NCBI GenBank assembly: GCA_003243425.1
Contig: QFQP01000037.1
Span: 3,993-67,992 of the forward strand
Source of the DNA: Archangium gephyra
Lineage (GTDB): Bacteria; Myxococcota; Myxococcia; Myxococcales; Myxococcaceae
DNA length: 64,000 bases
Reading direction: 5' to 3'
Below are positions 46,181 through 53,905 of this stretch, in pieces (the stretch's first letter is position 1; every line of letters begins with the position of its first letter). Below the pieces are notes generated by a model. It ran no database searches, was not told where the DNA came from, and worked only from the letters and a program-made list of their open reading frames with translations. The translations under genes were made by a program, and so were the position numbers.

Positions 46181-48427
46181 ATGGGAGCTCGTTCGTTTCG
46201 ATGTGCGGCGCTGATCAGCGCTGCCATCTTGTCTGCCTGCCCGGCCTCGAGACCCGAGGTCGTCTTCTTCACCGCCACGCCGTCGCAGATAGACCCCGGG
46301 CAGTCCGTTCAGCTCGCGTGGGACTCGAAGAACGCTGCCAGCTGCGGCCTCGAGCCCGGTCAGGGCACCTTCGCTCCGCGGGGCGCGACGCTGGTGTCTC
46401 CCGCCGTCACCACCGCGTACACGCTCAACTGTGACGGCGCGCTGGCCTTCGCCACCGTCGACGTGCGCGTCGCCGCGGCGGTGACCATCGACTCGTTCAC
46501 CGCGTCGACCGCGATGACCACGCCCGACTCGCCGGTCACGCTCACGTGGAGCACCACCGGCGCGACCGCGTGCGCGCTCTCGCCCGGCGGCACCGTCGAC
46601 GTGAACGGCACGCAGTCGGTGCAGCCCGCGCAGACCACCACGTACACGCTGACCTGCGGCGCGCAGACCGCGAGCGTCACCGTCACCGTGGTGCCGGCGG
46701 CCACCATCGACGCGCCGACCGACGTGGTCATCACCGCGCGTGACGGAGCGTTGAGCGTCGCGTGGCAGCAGACCAGCGGCAGCGCGAACCTCTACTTCGC
46801 GGAAGCAGCGGGCATCACGCAGAGCAACATCGAGACGCTGGCCGGCGGCATCGTGCACCGTCGGGTGACGAGCCCCTTCGTCGTCACCGGCCTCGTCAAC
46901 GGCCGTACCTATTACCTGCGGCTGTCCGCGGTCTCGGGGACCCTCGAGAGCACACTCACCGCAGAACAGAGTGGTGTGCCGGTGGGGATTCAGGGCGGGA
47001 ATGACCCGTTGTTCGCCGCGCAGTGGCACCTCGCTGCGGGCGCGCTCGAAGGCGTCAACGTGGCGGCGACGTGGGCCGCCGACGTGAAGGGCCAGGGCGT
47101 GTACGCGGCCATCGTCGACGACGGCATGGACGTGAATCACGAAGACCTGCGGCCCAACGTCGCGGCGGGGCTCTCGCACGACTACACCTCGCAGCACGCC
47201 GACGAGTACATGTGGCACGGCACCTGCGTCTCCGGCCTGCTCGGCGCGCGTGACCTCAACAACCTCGGGGTGCGTGGCGTGGCGCCGCGGGTGTCGATGA
47301 TGGTCTTCGCGCTGCTCGACGACCTGACCTCGCAGAACGAGTACGACGCGATGACGCGGCAGAAGAGCATCGTGGGCGTGAGCAACAACTCGTGGGGCGA
47401 CGCGTACGACCAGACCGGTCAGCTCACGTTCGCCGACACCGAGTGGCTGCGCGGCGTGAAGGAGGGCGCGACCACCGGCCGCAACGGGCTGGGCACCGTG
47501 TACTTCTGGGCCTCGGGCAACGGAGCGGACCCGGCGGGGCTCTACGTCGACGACTCCAACTACGACTCGCAGGCGAACTCGCGGTACGTGATGGCGGTCG
47601 GTGGCATCGGCAAAGACGGTGTTCGCCCCGCGTACGCCGAGGGTGGCGCCAACGTGCTCATCGTCGCGCCGACGGAAGGTGACGACTACGTCGGCACCAC
47701 GACCACCGACGTCACCGGCACCGATGGCTACAACTCGGGCCGCGAGCAGGGTGAGCTCGCGAACCTCGACTACTCACAGACCATGAGCGGTACTTCGGGC
47801 TCGACGCCCGTCGCCGCCGGCGTGGGTGCGTTGATTCTCCAGGTGCGGCCGCAGCTCTCGTACCGCGACGTGCGGCGGGTGCTGGCGCACTCGGCGCGCA
47901 AGGCCGACGCCAACAACATGGGGTGGGCCAACAACGGCGCCGGGCTTCACGTGAACCACGAGTACGGCTTCGGAGTGGTCGACGCCGATGCCGCCGTCGC
48001 GCTCGCGCGCACCATCACGCCCGTCGGCCCGGAGCTCACCGTGAGCGGCACCGCGGCTCCGGCGCTCGCGATTCCCGACAACAACGCCACGGGCATCAGC
48101 TCCGACATCGCCATCAGCAACAGCAACATCAACCGCATCGAGGTCATCGAAGTGGAGGTGACGATTCCGCACGCGCGCACCGCAGACCTGGAGATCGTGC
48201 TCAGCCGCGGCGGGAATGCAGGCGCGAGCTCGACGCTGCACACCGCGCATCGCTGTGAGCGTGACCGCGGCCAGGAGGTCTGCAGCGACATCGACGCGTA
48301 CGTGTTCACCACCGTGCGCAACCTCGACGAACCCGCCGACGGCACGTGGAGGTTGACCGTTCGCGACCGCCGCTCTTCCAACACCGGCACGCTCGCGAAC
48401 TGGGCGCTGCGCATCTACGGAAACTAA
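46181..48427 (+). CDS. Exported subtilisin-like (S8) protease with C-terminal P-domain
   Basis: ATG 46181 gives 748 aa. The lipoprotein-like signal is MGARSFRCAALISAAILSACPA. Two Ig-like domains follow (~30-190; ATPSQIDPGQSVQLAWDSKNAASC, TPDSPVTLTWSTTGATAC). A fibronectin-III-like domain lies at ~190-275. The S8 domain is ~280-620: Asp in YAAIVDDGMDVNHEDL, His in MWHGTCVSGLLG, Asn in VSNNSWGD and Ser in MSGTSGSTPVAAG. The usual HGTH reads HGTC. The C-terminal ~130 residues form a kexin/furin-type P-domain (IPHARTADLEIVLSRGG ... DGTWRLTVRD). It is probably a surface or secreted predatory protease. Confidence 0.9.
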   Translation: MGARSFRCAALISAAILSACPASRPEVVFFTATPSQIDPGQSVQLAWDSKNAASCGLEPGQGTFAPRGATLVSPAVTTAYTLNCDGALAFATVDVRVAAAVTIDSFTASTAMTTPDSPVTLTWSTTGATACALSPGGTVDVNGTQSVQPAQTTTYTLTCGAQTASVTVTVVPAATIDAPTDVVITARDGALSVAWQQTSGSANLYFAEAAGITQSNIETLAGGIVHRRVTSPFVVTGLVNGRTYYLRLSAVSGTLESTLTAEQSGVPVGIQGGNDPLFAAQWHLAAGALEGVNVAATWAADVKGQGVYAAIVDDGMDVNHEDLRPNVAAGLSHDYTSQHADEYMWHGTCVSGLLGARDLNNLGVRGVAPRVSMMVFALLDDLTSQNEYDAMTRQKSIVGVSNNSWGDAYDQTGQLTFADTEWLRGVKEGATTGRNGLGTVYFWASGNGADPAGLYVDDSNYDSQANSRYVMAVGGIGKDGVRPAYAEGGANVLIVAPTEGDDYVGTTTTDVTGTDGYNSGREQGELANLDYSQTMSGTSGSTPVAAGVGALILQVRPQLSYRDVRRVLAHSARKADANNMGWANNGAGLHVNHEYGFGVVDADAAVALARTITPVGPELTVSGTAAPALAIPDNNATGISSDIAISNSNINRIEVIEVEVTIPHARTADLEIVLSRGGNAGASSTLHTAHRCERDRGQEVCSDIDAYVFTTVRNLDEPADGTWRLTVRDRRSSNTGTLANWALRIYGN

Positions 48428-48433
48428 AGAGTC

Positions 48434-48823
48434 ATGAACGCACTCGTGTTGTTGGTGTTGGCGCAGTCGTTCGGTGCTCCCGTCGAGGTGTTCGATGGCG
48501 TGCGTACGCGCAAGGCGTGGGAAGACCCGCAGCTGGTGGCGGTGCGCGGCGGCGAGCAGGTCGCCCCGGAAGAAGGCGCGGTGCTGGTGCTGAAGACCGG
48601 CGTGATGGCCGTGTGGCAGGTGAAGGACGCCACCGTGTTGCGCGCCGCGAAGCCGGCGCTGTTGCCGGTGCTGCGTGACCTGCCGTCGTCGAAGTCGCGG
48701 TTGCGCGTGCCCGTGGGGCTCATCTGTGAAGGCCAGGCGGAGGAGGCGAGCTGGAAGGACGTGCTCGCGAACCGAAGGGCCGGGTGTTCACCGAACTATT
48801 GGTACGCGGCGAACAAGAAGTAG
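48434..48823 (+). CDS. Small exported protein, hypothetical
   Basis: ATG 48434 gives 129 aa and starts 7 bases after the protease stop, so co-expression is likely. The N-terminus MNALVLLVLAQSFGAP is a short signal-like segment. The remainder has a beta-like middle (QLVAVRGGEQVAPEEGAVLVLKTGVMAVWQVKDATVL) and two Cys near the end (LICEGQAEEASW, RAGCSPNYWYAANKK). No family is recognised. A role with the protease is possible but unproved. Confidence 0.6.
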   Translation: MNALVLLVLAQSFGAPVEVFDGVRTRKAWEDPQLVAVRGGEQVAPEEGAVLVLKTGVMAVWQVKDATVLRAAKPALLPVLRDLPSSKSRLRVPVGLICEGQAEEASWKDVLANRRAGCSPNYWYAANKK

Positions 48824-49089
48824 CTGCGTGGGGCCTTGAAGCGCGAAGGGCGGGCGTGGGCTGCGCGATGCTTGACCCGCGCTGGCCCCGCGACCTCCGA
48901 CGCGATTCGCTCGAGTCGAGGTCGCGGAAGCGTCGACCTTTTTCGCCCTCGTAAGCATTCCGTACGTTGAACCCGGCGGTTTGCCTACGACGTCGAAAAA
49001 GTGAAACCGAAGCCGGGTGACACGCGCGACCGCAGTGTCGTGCCGCGGAGCCGCTCGTCGCGCCACCACGCAGCACACCGAGCGTCTCT
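48824..49089. other. Intergenic region with hairpins between converging genes
   Basis: These 266 bases contain a long palindrome (48888-48927), and an inverted pair CTTTTTCG near 48938 with CGAAAAAG near 48995. No gene is convincing. The start of the region (48881-48960) resembles a diverged copy of the dispersed repeat. Confidence 0.55.
48888..48927. repeat. Long palindrome, possible terminator or diverged repeat copy
   Basis: CCGCGACCT pairs with AGGTCGCGG (9 bp) and, past one bulged base, CGAC pairs with GTCG, around a 13-base loop. A CTTTTTCG tract lies 10 bases downstream. The preceding GCTGGCCCCGCGAC is identical to bases beside repeat copy A. Confidence 0.5.
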
Positions 49090-49320
49090 TCAGCCGCACT
49101 TGAGAAACGGAGCCGGCTCACACGCCCGGTAGATGATCTGCACCGCCTCGGCTTCGCTCGTCGCGTTGATCAACTCCGGAAACGCGCGCGTGAACGCCTC
49201 GACGGTCGCTTCGGCGGCGCGTTGATCATCGCCCGTCAGGCGACGACACCGCGCGTAGATGGTGGCTCCATACTTCCGGTACAGCGTCGACACATGCTCG
49301 GTCTGGGCGATTTCGGGCAC
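49090..49320 (-). CDS. Short protein resembling sigma-70 region 2 only
   Basis: GTG 49320 gives 76 aa. The core STLYRKYGATIYARCRRLTGDDQRAAEATVEAFTRAFPEL matches the start of ECF sigma region 2 (LYRRYAxxVYRxCRRLLGDxxxAEDATQEVF). Region 4 is absent, and the -10-recognising helix is followed by ATSEAEAVQIIYRACEPAPFLKCG and a stop. It is either a sigma remnant, or a small decoy that binds core polymerase or an anti-sigma. It diverges from the next gene. Confidence 0.5.
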   Translation of the reverse strand: MPEIAQTEHVSTLYRKYGATIYARCRRLTGDDQRAAEATVEAFTRAFPELINATSEAEAVQIIYRACEPAPFLKCG

Positions 49321-49385
49321 AGGGTGTGTCTGACCGGAATCCCCATATTCGAGTGCAAATAACCGGAAAAAAGACCGCGTTTCAG

Positions 49386-49907
49386 ATGGTTGCAGGTCAT
49401 GTGTGCCACCATCGGCACGTGTTCCTCACGCTGCTCCTCGTGTGTGCGGTCGTCATTACGGCCGTGACGCTTCTGCTGTGGAGGATCGCTCGCGTGGCTC
49501 CCATTTCAGACCGTCCGATGCTCGAGCGCACGCGCTGGTCGCTGCGGATCCGCGCTGATCAGCCGGCGATCATCACCTGCGAACTCGAGCTGCCCACGGA
49601 GGTCTGGCGCGCACAACGACGGCTCACGTTGCTGATCAACGCCGCCGACGGCCAGACGTGGAGCAGCACCTTCGACACCCTCTCGCGCCCCGTAGGGCTC
49701 AGCGTCTCGCCCGCCCTCGACCCCACGCCGCCGGCGCCGCTGGTGTCGGTGCAGTCCCTCGCGGCGATGCAGTCCGAGGGCTCGGTGGCGACCACCATCG
49801 GCGCGCACCTCGGCCGCTTCCACCTGCCCGCAGGCACCTACCGCGCACGCGCGAAACTCGACGCGCTCGAATCGAACGAGGTGTTGATCAGCATCACGGG
49901 CAGGTGA
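49386..49907 (+). CDS. Single-pass membrane protein, hypothetical
   Basis: ATG 49386 (MVAGHVCHHRHVFLTLLL) gives 173 aa; a GTG at 49326 would add 20 residues. One membrane helix (VFLTLLLVCAVVITAVTLLLW) is followed by an extracytoplasmic beta domain: PAIITCELELPTEVWRAQRRLTLLINAADGQ, then LGRFHLPAGTYRARAKLDALESNEVLISI. The pattern resembles a carbohydrate-binding or Ig-like sandwich, but no family is recognised. The His/Cys-rich start (HVCHHRH) is odd. Confidence 0.6.
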   Translation: MVAGHVCHHRHVFLTLLLVCAVVITAVTLLLWRIARVAPISDRPMLERTRWSLRIRADQPAIITCELELPTEVWRAQRRLTLLINAADGQTWSSTFDTLSRPVGLSVSPALDPTPPAPLVSVQSLAAMQSEGSVATTIGAHLGRFHLPAGTYRARAKLDALESNEVLISITGR

Positions 49908-49961
49908 ACTCGAAGTTTCCACCACAGTGCACTATTCTTCCTGCACTCAAACCCCACGGAG

Positions 49962-50276
49962 ATGCCCATGCTCGCGCTCACCCTCTCACTCGTCCTCACC
50001 GCAGCGCCCGCGGAGCTCACCATCGACGTGAAGCCGTCCGAAGTGACCGTGCTGGTCGACGGCCAGAAGCGCAGCCTCAAGAACGGCCCCATCACCGTGA
50101 GGGTGAAGCCGGGCCGTCATCACGTGAAGCTCTCGTTCAAGGGTGACACGCATCAGGAAGAGATTCCCCTCAAGGCCGGCGAGAAGAAGACCTACCAGTG
50201 GTCCTTCGAGCACTCGGGACCCAGCACGCTGCCGACCGACGAAGTCGCTCCGGGCAATGAAGTGACGCCCGAGTAG
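49962..50276 (+). CDS. PEGA-domain-like exported protein
   Basis: ATG 49962 gives 104 aa. The signal is MPMLALTLSLVLTAAPA. A PEGA-like beta sandwich follows: LTIDVKPSEVTVLVDGQKRSLKNGPITVRVKPGRHHVKLSFKGDTHQEEIPLKAGEKKTY. PEGA domains are abundant in myxobacterial surface proteins and often follow kinases. The tail is acidic and Pro-rich (EVAPGNEVTPE). It lies 20 bases before the S41 peptidase gene, likely co-transcribed. Confidence 0.75.
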   Translation: MPMLALTLSLVLTAAPAELTIDVKPSEVTVLVDGQKRSLKNGPITVRVKPGRHHVKLSFKGDTHQEEIPLKAGEKKTYQWSFEHSGPSTLPTDEVAPGNEVTPE

Positions 50277-50295
50277 CTCCCGCTATGGTGTCGGG

Positions 50296-51774
50296 GTGCC
50301 GAAGCTTCGATGGCTCCCGATGTTGCTCGCAGCGTGGGTGGCCGGCAACGCGCATGCTGAGACGAAGAAGCCGTTCGATCGCGCTGGCTGGCTGAACGAC
50401 TACCGCACGCTCAAAGCGGCGCTCGAAGCGAACTACTCGCATCTGGCGTGGTTCGGCTCACCGCAAGGTGGGGTCGACCTTCCCGCGCTCGACCGCCGCA
50501 CCGAGCAGGCGTTGCGCGGAGCACGCACCGACGTCGAAGCGACGGCCGCCTTCGACGCCTTCATCGCTGCCTTCCACGACGGGCATCTGGTGCGGAGGCC
50601 CACCAGCCCGCCGCCCGTTTCACCGCTGCCTGAGCCCGCGAAACCTTCGAGCTACCCCGACGCCAACACGGCGTGCGCCGCGCTCGGGTACGTGCCCTCG
50701 ACGCGGGTGAACTTCTCGCTGCCCTTCGAGAGCCTCCCTTCGTTCACGCTGATGACCGACGGTCTGTCGGAGGCCTTCCGCTCGGGCGTCGTGCGCTCCG
50801 GCGACCGCTCCATCGGCATCGTGCGGATTCCGCGTTTCCGCGCGGGCGAGTTTCCGGGCATCTGCACGCGCGCCTTCGAAGGCGCAACGTCACGCGACGG
50901 CGGTGTGCGACCCGAAGACATCTCGAACCGCGTCGACCCCGTGTGGCTCGACACGCTCGCGCAGCGGCTGCGTGCGTTCAGAAAAGAAGGCGTGTCGATG
51001 GTGCTCGTCGACCTCGGCGGCAACGGTGGAGGCAACGACCTCGGCGACTGGGCGACGCGCGCGTTCACTTCGCAGCCGCTGACGTCGGCGCCGTTGCAGG
51101 TCACCGCGGGTGACGCCGGGCTTCCGTATCTGCAGAAGGAGGTCTCGGAGCTCAGCGCCGCGCTCGCCGTCGACGGCGGTGTGAACGAGCGTGCGCGCGC
51201 CATGCTCGAAGAACAGCGCGCGGGGTTCGAAGCGCGCGTCAGCGCAGCAGGTTCACCATGCTCGATGGGCTGGGTGTGGAAGGAGCGCCGGCCCTGGGGC
51301 ACGTCGTCGTGCACGCGGCTGGTCGACGCGGGGTTCTTCAGCGGTCCTCTGGGGTCGCTCGATGCAGGCGTCGTCGACGCGCGCTCCGCGTCGACGCTCT
51401 TCTGGGCGACCATCGCCGAGCCGGTGCGCGGCGTGTGGTCGGGTGAGGTGTTCGTGCTCATCGACGGCCAGACCGCGTCGTCAGCCGAAGCCTTCACCAC
51501 GTTGCTGAGCGACCACGGCATCGCGCGCACCATCGGCGTACACACGCTCGGAGCGGGCTGCGGCTTCATGAACGACGTGGCGCCGGTGGTGCTGCCGAAC
51601 TCACGACTGACCTTCTCGATGCCCAACTGCGTGCGGCTCCGCAAAGACGGCAGTGACGATGTCGCCGGCGTGGCTCCGGACCTTCCGGTGCTCCCTCTGC
51701 CCGGAGAGAGCGCGCGGGCCCGGGCGATGCGCGTGCTGGAGACGATGACGAAGCGCCCGGTCAACGCGGAGTAG
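50296..51774 (+). CDS. Exported S41-family peptidase
   Basis: GTG 50296 gives 492 aa. The signal is MPKLRWLPMLLAAWVAGNAHA. An N-terminal helical region reads FDRAGWLNDYRTLKAALEANYSHLAWF and FIAAFHDGHLVRR. The S41 (tail-specific/IRBP-like) core holds VSMVLVDLGGNGGGNDLGDW, then the nucleophile region VFVLIDGQTASSAEAFTTLLSDHG and TIGVHTLGAGCGF. The Ser-Ser-Ala-Glu pattern is that of IRBP-type members. No PDZ domain is visible. Periplasmic or secreted, substrate unknown. The metallophosphoesterase gene begins 13 bases later. Confidence 0.87.
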   Translation: MPKLRWLPMLLAAWVAGNAHAETKKPFDRAGWLNDYRTLKAALEANYSHLAWFGSPQGGVDLPALDRRTEQALRGARTDVEATAAFDAFIAAFHDGHLVRRPTSPPPVSPLPEPAKPSSYPDANTACAALGYVPSTRVNFSLPFESLPSFTLMTDGLSEAFRSGVVRSGDRSIGIVRIPRFRAGEFPGICTRAFEGATSRDGGVRPEDISNRVDPVWLDTLAQRLRAFRKEGVSMVLVDLGGNGGGNDLGDWATRAFTSQPLTSAPLQVTAGDAGLPYLQKEVSELSAALAVDGGVNERARAMLEEQRAGFEARVSAAGSPCSMGWVWKERRPWGTSSCTRLVDAGFFSGPLGSLDAGVVDARSASTLFWATIAEPVRGVWSGEVFVLIDGQTASSAEAFTTLLSDHGIARTIGVHTLGAGCGFMNDVAPVVLPNSRLTFSMPNCVRLRKDGSDDVAGVAPDLPVLPLPGESARARAMRVLETMTKRPVNAE

Positions 51775-51787
51775 GTTTCCCGGTGCC

Positions 51788-52399
51788 ATGCCCCGCATCG
51801 TCGCCATCGCTGACACGCACGGTGAGCACGCCGAACTGAAGCTCCCCGACGGAGACATTCTCATTCACGCCGGTGACCTGACACCGCGTGGAACGTTGAA
51901 GCAGCTGGAGTCGGTGGCGAACTGGCTGCGCGCGCAGCCGCACCCGCACAAGGTGGTCATCGCCGGAAATCACGACTTCGCGCTGCAGCGTGACGCGGTG
52001 AATGCGCGCGCCCTGTTCCACGGCCTCACGTACCTCGAAGACGCTGAAGCGACGTGTGCAGGCCTGCGCATCTGGGGCTCGCCCTGGCAGCCGTGGTTTC
52101 ACGACTGGGCGTTCAACCTGCGGCGTGGCGCGCCCATCGACGCGAAGTGGAAGTTGATCCCCGAAGGTGTCGACGTGCTCGTCACGCACGGTCCACCGGC
52201 GGGCTACGGCGACAAGGTCTGGAGCGGTGAACGCGTCGGCTGTGAAGACCTCACGCTGCACCTCGACCGCGTGAAGCCGAAGCTGCACTTCTTCGGACAC
52301 ATTCACGAAGACCGCGGCGAGTGGACGCGCGGGCCGACGCGCATCGTGAATTGCACGACGAGTGAGGCCACGTTGCCCGCCTCTGTCATCGATGTCTGA
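51788..52399 (+). CDS. Metallophosphoesterase (calcineurin-like, MPPED/YfcE type)
   Basis: ATG 51788 gives 203 aa. All five blocks of the family are present: IVAIADTHGEH (D-x-H), ILIHAGDLTPRG (GD), VIAGNHDFALQ (GNHD), DVLVTHGPPAGYGD (H) and LHFFGHIHEDRG (GHxH). These coordinate two metals for phosphomonoester or phosphodiester cleavage. The short form resembles the MPPED1/2 group and cytoplasmic phosphodiesterases. It lies 13 bases after the S41 peptidase gene. Confidence 0.92.
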   Translation: MPRIVAIADTHGEHAELKLPDGDILIHAGDLTPRGTLKQLESVANWLRAQPHPHKVVIAGNHDFALQRDAVNARALFHGLTYLEDAEATCAGLRIWGSPWQPWFHDWAFNLRRGAPIDAKWKLIPEGVDVLVTHGPPAGYGDKVWSGERVGCEDLTLHLDRVKPKLHFFGHIHEDRGEWTRGPTRIVNCTTSEATLPASVIDV

Positions 52400-52494
52400 C
52401 TGCGACAGCGTGGTCACACTCGCGTTCGACGGCCTCGCCGTTCTTCCGAGCGCGCGCGGAGTTGGATCTGTCTTTGCACAGCCGCGCGGCCCGA

Positions 52495-53082
52495 ATGCGA
52501 ACTCCCAACGTGGTCGCAGTGCTGTCGTTGTTGTGCGCGTGTGAGCCACCCATCACCACGACGTCGGTGAGTGGAACGGTGGCGGGCGTCTCGTTCGACG
52601 GTGAGCAAATCGAAGCGGTCACCATGCGAGACCGCGATTTTCTCGGCGGTCGCCGTGACACCGTGTGGATCGGCGCCGCGCCGCTGTGCGAGCGGTTGAA
52701 GTTCATCAACATCATCGAGCCCAACTTCGGAACGCCGTCCTACGTGTCGACGCCCGACGGTGGCCGCGCGATGCCGGCGCTGGTGTTCGCGGTGGGCAGA
52801 GGCGCGCCCGCGTACTTCGACACCGGAGATGGCGGCGAGCGGCTGACGGGTTCGGTCGACGTGTCGCGCGTGGAGTTCGACGAGAGCGACGCCCCGAAAG
52901 GTGCGTACGTGGCGTCGTTCGCGATCGGCGGCAATCCAGACGCGGGTTTCGAGACCATGCAGGGCACGTTCGCTCCCGCGAAGTGTGCGAACGCCGATGC
53001 GGGGTGTTCGACGAGCCCCGTGTTGCTGGTGGTGGGGGTGGTCGCACTTCTCCTGAAGAGGCGCCGGACTCCACGGGTCTGA
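52495..53082 (+). CDS. Lipoprotein with MYXO-CTERM-like tail, first of two related genes
   Basis: ATG 52495 gives 195 aa. The signal is MRTPNVVAVLSLLCACEPP (lipobox LLCAC). The mature domain reads VSGTVAGVSFDGEQIEAV, RRDTVWIGAAPLCERLKFINIIEPNFGT and AYVASFAIGGNPDAGFETMQGTF. It ends GCSTSPVLLVVGVVALLLKRRRTPRV, a Cys + hydrophobic helix + Arg cluster typical of MYXO-CTERM. The next gene (53087) shares TVVWIGEGPVCTRLTGG, VASFVIGS and the GCST tail, so both come from a tandem duplication. Confidence 0.75.
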   Translation: MRTPNVVAVLSLLCACEPPITTTSVSGTVAGVSFDGEQIEAVTMRDRDFLGGRRDTVWIGAAPLCERLKFINIIEPNFGTPSYVSTPDGGRAMPALVFAVGRGAPAYFDTGDGGERLTGSVDVSRVEFDESDAPKGAYVASFAIGGNPDAGFETMQGTFAPAKCANADAGCSTSPVLLVVGVVALLLKRRRTPRV

Positions 53083-53086
53083 ACAG

Positions 53087-53905
53087 ATGATGAGAGCGCT
53101 GCTGCTGGCGTTGGTGCTGAGTGGCTGCGTCGTCGAGAAGCCAGAACCGGAACCACTGACGACGGCCGTGATGGGGCTCGTGGGTCGCACGCGCTTCGAC
53201 GACGTACAGAACCTCGAAGCCATGATGAACACCGAGTCGGTGGGCATCAACAACGACCGCACGGTGGTGTGGATCGGTGAAGGCCCGGTGTGCACGCGGT
53301 TGACCGGCGGTCAGCCCGGCAACGTCGAGCCCGACTTTCCGCAGTTCGCTTCTGCAGACAGTGAGAACCGTTTGAAGCTGCTGATGCTCGACCGCGACGG
53401 CGTGGCGTGGGTCGACACCGGCGAGCTTCAGCAGCGTCGCGAAGGCACGGTGACGTTCAGCGACGAGCGTGAAGAAGATGGTGTGTGGTCGGCGCGCTTC
53501 GTCGCCAGTTTCGTCATCGGCTCTCCAGACAACGTGCAGAAGTACGAAGGCTCGTTCGTGGCCTCGCAGTGCAACCACGCGCAGATTGAAAGAGGGTGCT
53601 CCACCGGCAGCGGCGTGATGGTGCTGGGTCTGTTGGCGATGCTGATCAGAGCCCCGCGTCGGTCTTCCACGCAGTCACACGCTGCTGAAGCGACTTCTTG
53701 GTCTTCGCGTCGAGCGGGCCGATCTCGATTTCGACTTCTTCCAGCGCTTCCTGTGCCGTCTCGTCGTCGCCATCGTCGAGCACCGCCAGCGTCAGATGCT
53801 CACGCGCTTCTTCGAACCTTCCCGCGCGCTGCAGCGCCACGCCCAGCAAGGTGTGGCCGTAGGCGACGAGTGGATCCATCGACACCGCGCGCGTCAGCTC
53901 GGTAA
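53087..53905 (+). CDS. Lipoprotein paralogue whose natural stop seems lost; reads into an antisense gene
   Basis: ATG 53087 starts 4 bases after the previous stop. The signal is MMRALLLALVLSGCVVEKP (lipobox LSGC). The domain matches the upstream paralogue (RTVVWIGEGPVCTRLTGG, ARFVASFVIGSPDN) and reaches its sorting tail RGCSTGSGVMVLGLLAMLIRAPRR near base 53665. There the paralogue stops. Here the frame stays open to 53905, adding ~80 residues rich in Arg, Ala, Pro and Ser that are simply the antisense of the RDD-TPR gene. The extension is unlikely to be selected, so the original end was probably lost by rearrangement or mutation. Confidence 0.65.
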   Translation: MMRALLLALVLSGCVVEKPEPEPLTTAVMGLVGRTRFDDVQNLEAMMNTESVGINNDRTVVWIGEGPVCTRLTGGQPGNVEPDFPQFASADSENRLKLLMLDRDGVAWVDTGELQQRREGTVTFSDEREEDGVWSARFVASFVIGSPDNVQKYEGSFVASQCNHAQIERGCSTGSGVMVLGLLAMLIRAPRRSSTQSHAAEATSWSSRRAGRSRFRLLPALPVPSRRRHRRAPPASDAHALLRTFPRAAAPRPARCGRRRRVDPSTPRASAR

